NCBI GenBank assembly: GCA_913050215.1
Contig: CAJXBG010000017.1
Location: 1 to 44,396 of the forward strand
Direction: 5' to 3'
DNA length: 44,396 nt
DNA from: an uncultured Gammaproteobacteria bacterium
Lineage (GTDB): Bacteria > Pseudomonadota > Gammaproteobacteria > Pseudomonadales > Azotimanducaceae
This document shows, piece by piece, positions 43,277-44,396 of the stretch. A program made the translations under genes and the position numbers. The notes beneath the pieces were generated by a model. The model had not been told where the DNA came from. It saw only the letters and a list, made by a program, of their open reading frames with translations, and did not search any database. Numbering within the stretch: the stretch's first letter is position 1; each line of letters opens with the position of its first letter.

Positions 43277-44308
43277 CTAGGAGGCACCGACAGATAGCAA
43301 GTTCTGCACCGGTTGGTAAAGCGCCTCAAGATAGGCCTTGTCTTCAGCCGCCAGTTCAATTTTGGTCGCTTCAACAAGATCGGATAGTTGCGCTTCCTTC
43401 GAAACGCCAACAACAGGAGAGGTGACACCTTCTACAGTAAACAGCCATGCCACGGCGATTTGGGCCGGTTTTTTGCCGTATTTCTCCGCCACTTCGACAA
43501 CCCTATCGGCAATTTTGAAGATGTTGTCGCCTCGATAGAGTGATTCAGTTCGCTTTCTATCCTGTCCGGAAGATCTGGCGGTCAACCCTTTATCAAAGCT
43601 GCCCTGGTAAGCACCTGCCAGTATTCCCCTGGCAAGAGGCGACCAAGGTGTCACCGCGACGCCACTATTCACGCAATAAGGAATCATCTCACGTTCTTCT
43701 TCTCGGTAGATAAGGTTTAGGTGATTCTGCATCGAAATGAACTTGGTCCAGCCGTTTCGCTCCGCAGTCATTTGTAACTCGGCAAACTGCCAGGCAAACA
43801 TAGAGGATGCGCCGAGGTAGAGCGCCTTGCCAGCCTTCACGACATCATTTAGCGCTTCCATCGTTTCCTCTATGGGTGTTTGTGCCTGACCGGGAATGCC
43901 GTGGGGATGGCGATGAATGATGAGCTGGTCAATGTAATCGTGACCTAATCGTTTCAAGGAACGGTCCACGCCTTCTAGGATGTGTTTTCGAGAAAGTCCT
44001 CCCTGATTTGCTGCACGACCCATCGGCATGGATACCTTGGTTGTCAGCACGTATTCGTCTCGTGACAAGAGCTCCTTCAATACTTGGCCCACAACCAGTT
44101 CTGAGGCACCAATACCGTAGATGTCGGCGCAGTCGAAGTAGTTAACGCCTTGTTCAATCGCTGCTTTGAATATGGGGCGTGCTTTATCCGTACCGAGGGT
44201 CCAGTCGCCCTGGTGGCCACGGCCCGGCTCACCAAAATTCATTGTGCCCAGGCAGAGTTTTGAAACCCTTAAGCCCGTGTTTTCTCCAAGTCGAACGGAA
44301 TCCAGCAT
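43277..44308 (-). CDS. Aldo/keto reductase
   Basis: 343 residues; the ATG lies 1 base after the stop of the upstream partial gene, with GGAAAGAG as ribosome site. The AKR tetrad is Asp59 (YFDCADIYG), Tyr64, Lys91 (LTTKVS) and His132 (LIIHRHP). The later SPLARGILAG and PVVGVSKEAQLSDLVEA motifs are those of the AKR cofactor site. It reduces a carbonyl or oxidises an alcohol with NADP(H). It resembles the YajO/IolS-like group. Tight spacing means it is the second or later gene of an operon starting outside the window. Confidence 0.9.
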   Translation of the reverse strand: MLDSVRLGENTGLRVSKLCLGTMNFGEPGRGHQGDWTLGTDKARPIFKAAIEQGVNYFDCADIYGIGASELVVGQVLKELLSRDEYVLTTKVSMPMGRAANQGGLSRKHILEGVDRSLKRLGHDYIDQLIIHRHPHGIPGQAQTPIEETMEALNDVVKAGKALYLGASSMFAWQFAELQMTAERNGWTKFISMQNHLNLIYREEEREMIPYCVNSGVAVTPWSPLARGILAGAYQGSFDKGLTARSSGQDRKRTESLYRGDNIFKIADRVVEVAEKYGKKPAQIAVAWLFTVEGVTSPVVGVSKEAQLSDLVEATKIELAAEDKAYLEALYQPVQNLLSVGAS

Positions 44309-44309
44309 C

Positions 44310-44396
44310 TTATTTCTCTTTCCTCATCCATCGACTGGTCGATGCGACATCTTCGATGGGTTCTTCAGCTTTCTTCCAGCCTCCGAAGCCAGGCTC
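44310..44396 (-). CDS. C-terminal end of an unidentified protein
   Basis: The minus-strand frame is open from the right edge of the window and ends at a TAA (44310-44312), giving 28 residues ending KKAEEPIEDVASTSRWMRKEK. The stop is 1 base before the ATG of the aldo/keto reductase, which supports a real, co-transcribed gene. The fragment (FGGWKKAEEPIED) is too short to place in a family. Confidence 0.6.
   Translation of the reverse strand, partial: EPGFGGWKKAEEPIEDVASTSRWMRKEK

Noticed and set aside
1-44396. CRISPR arrays, insertion sequences, prophage or integration sites
   Set aside because: No regularly spaced repeats, transposase or integrase frames, or flanking direct repeats were seen on either strand.

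Overview
The window looks like chromosome of a free-living, aerobic, probably marine gammaproteobacterium. The grounds are the mid-range base composition, proteobacterial-style Shine-Dalgarno sites (AGGAG types), a LonA protease, YehS (DUF1456) and YbcJ-like S4 proteins, a Na+/alanine symporter, a TAXI-TRAP transporter, and a dense lipid/CoA-thioester catabolic content of the kind seen in oligotrophic marine gammaproteobacteria. This taxonomic reading is inference; there is no rRNA or other strict marker. No tRNA, rRNA, CRISPR array, insertion sequence, phage gene or integrase was seen.

Layout. 1-7.7 kb: the end of a serine beta-lactamase-fold hydrolase, a small membrane protein, an exported PQQ sugar dehydrogenase, a penicillin-acylase-type Ntn hydrolase and two unrelated FAD oxidoreductases. 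7.8-17.7 kb: a lipid/ketone catabolic block with a crotonase, an APH-fold kinase, a Baeyer-Villiger-type monooxygenase divergent from an SCP-x-type thiolase, a DUF1801 protein, a VOC protein, an alanine/Na+ symporter, a two-domain sulfurtransferase and a FadI-like thiolase. A strong intrinsic terminator ends this block. 17.8-24.8 kb: a compact five-gene operon (MFS permease, GT-C glycosyltransferase, Gfo/Idh oxidoreductase, TAXI binding protein, fused TRAP permease). 24.8-27 kb: an acyl-CoA-dehydrogenase-like short protein, an exported protein of unknown function and MsrB. 27-31.3 kb: an island of proteins that in other bacteria are typically F420-linked (LLM oxidoreductase, Ddn-like reductase, TIGR03084-like protein), with an SDR and an aldo/keto reductase. 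31.4-38.4 kb: YehS, an S4 protein, a PhyH dioxygenase, a small unknown, a Lon protease of the AsrA type, a GPH-type permease and Hpt. 38.4-44.4 kb: an acyl-CoA dehydrogenase, a PPOX-type F420-class protein, a second crotonase, a D-aminoacylase-like amidohydrolase, an aldo/keto reductase and the tail of one more gene.

How the parts may fit together. The kinase, acyl-CoA dehydrogenase, two PaaG-like crotonases, two thiolases and the monooxygenase could jointly turn ketones or hydroxy-acids into beta-oxidation intermediates. The kinase plus dehydrogenase logic is known from levulinate (Lva) catabolism and ACAD10/11. The F420-class proteins suggest the host makes or imports deazaflavin cofactor, but no F420 biosynthesis gene is in the window. 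The TRAP operon couples an uptake system to a membrane glycosyltransferase and a sugar-type oxidoreductase, which is the least explained arrangement here. Several perfect inverted repeats in divergent intergenic regions look like repressor operators, although no transcriptional regulator is encoded in the window.
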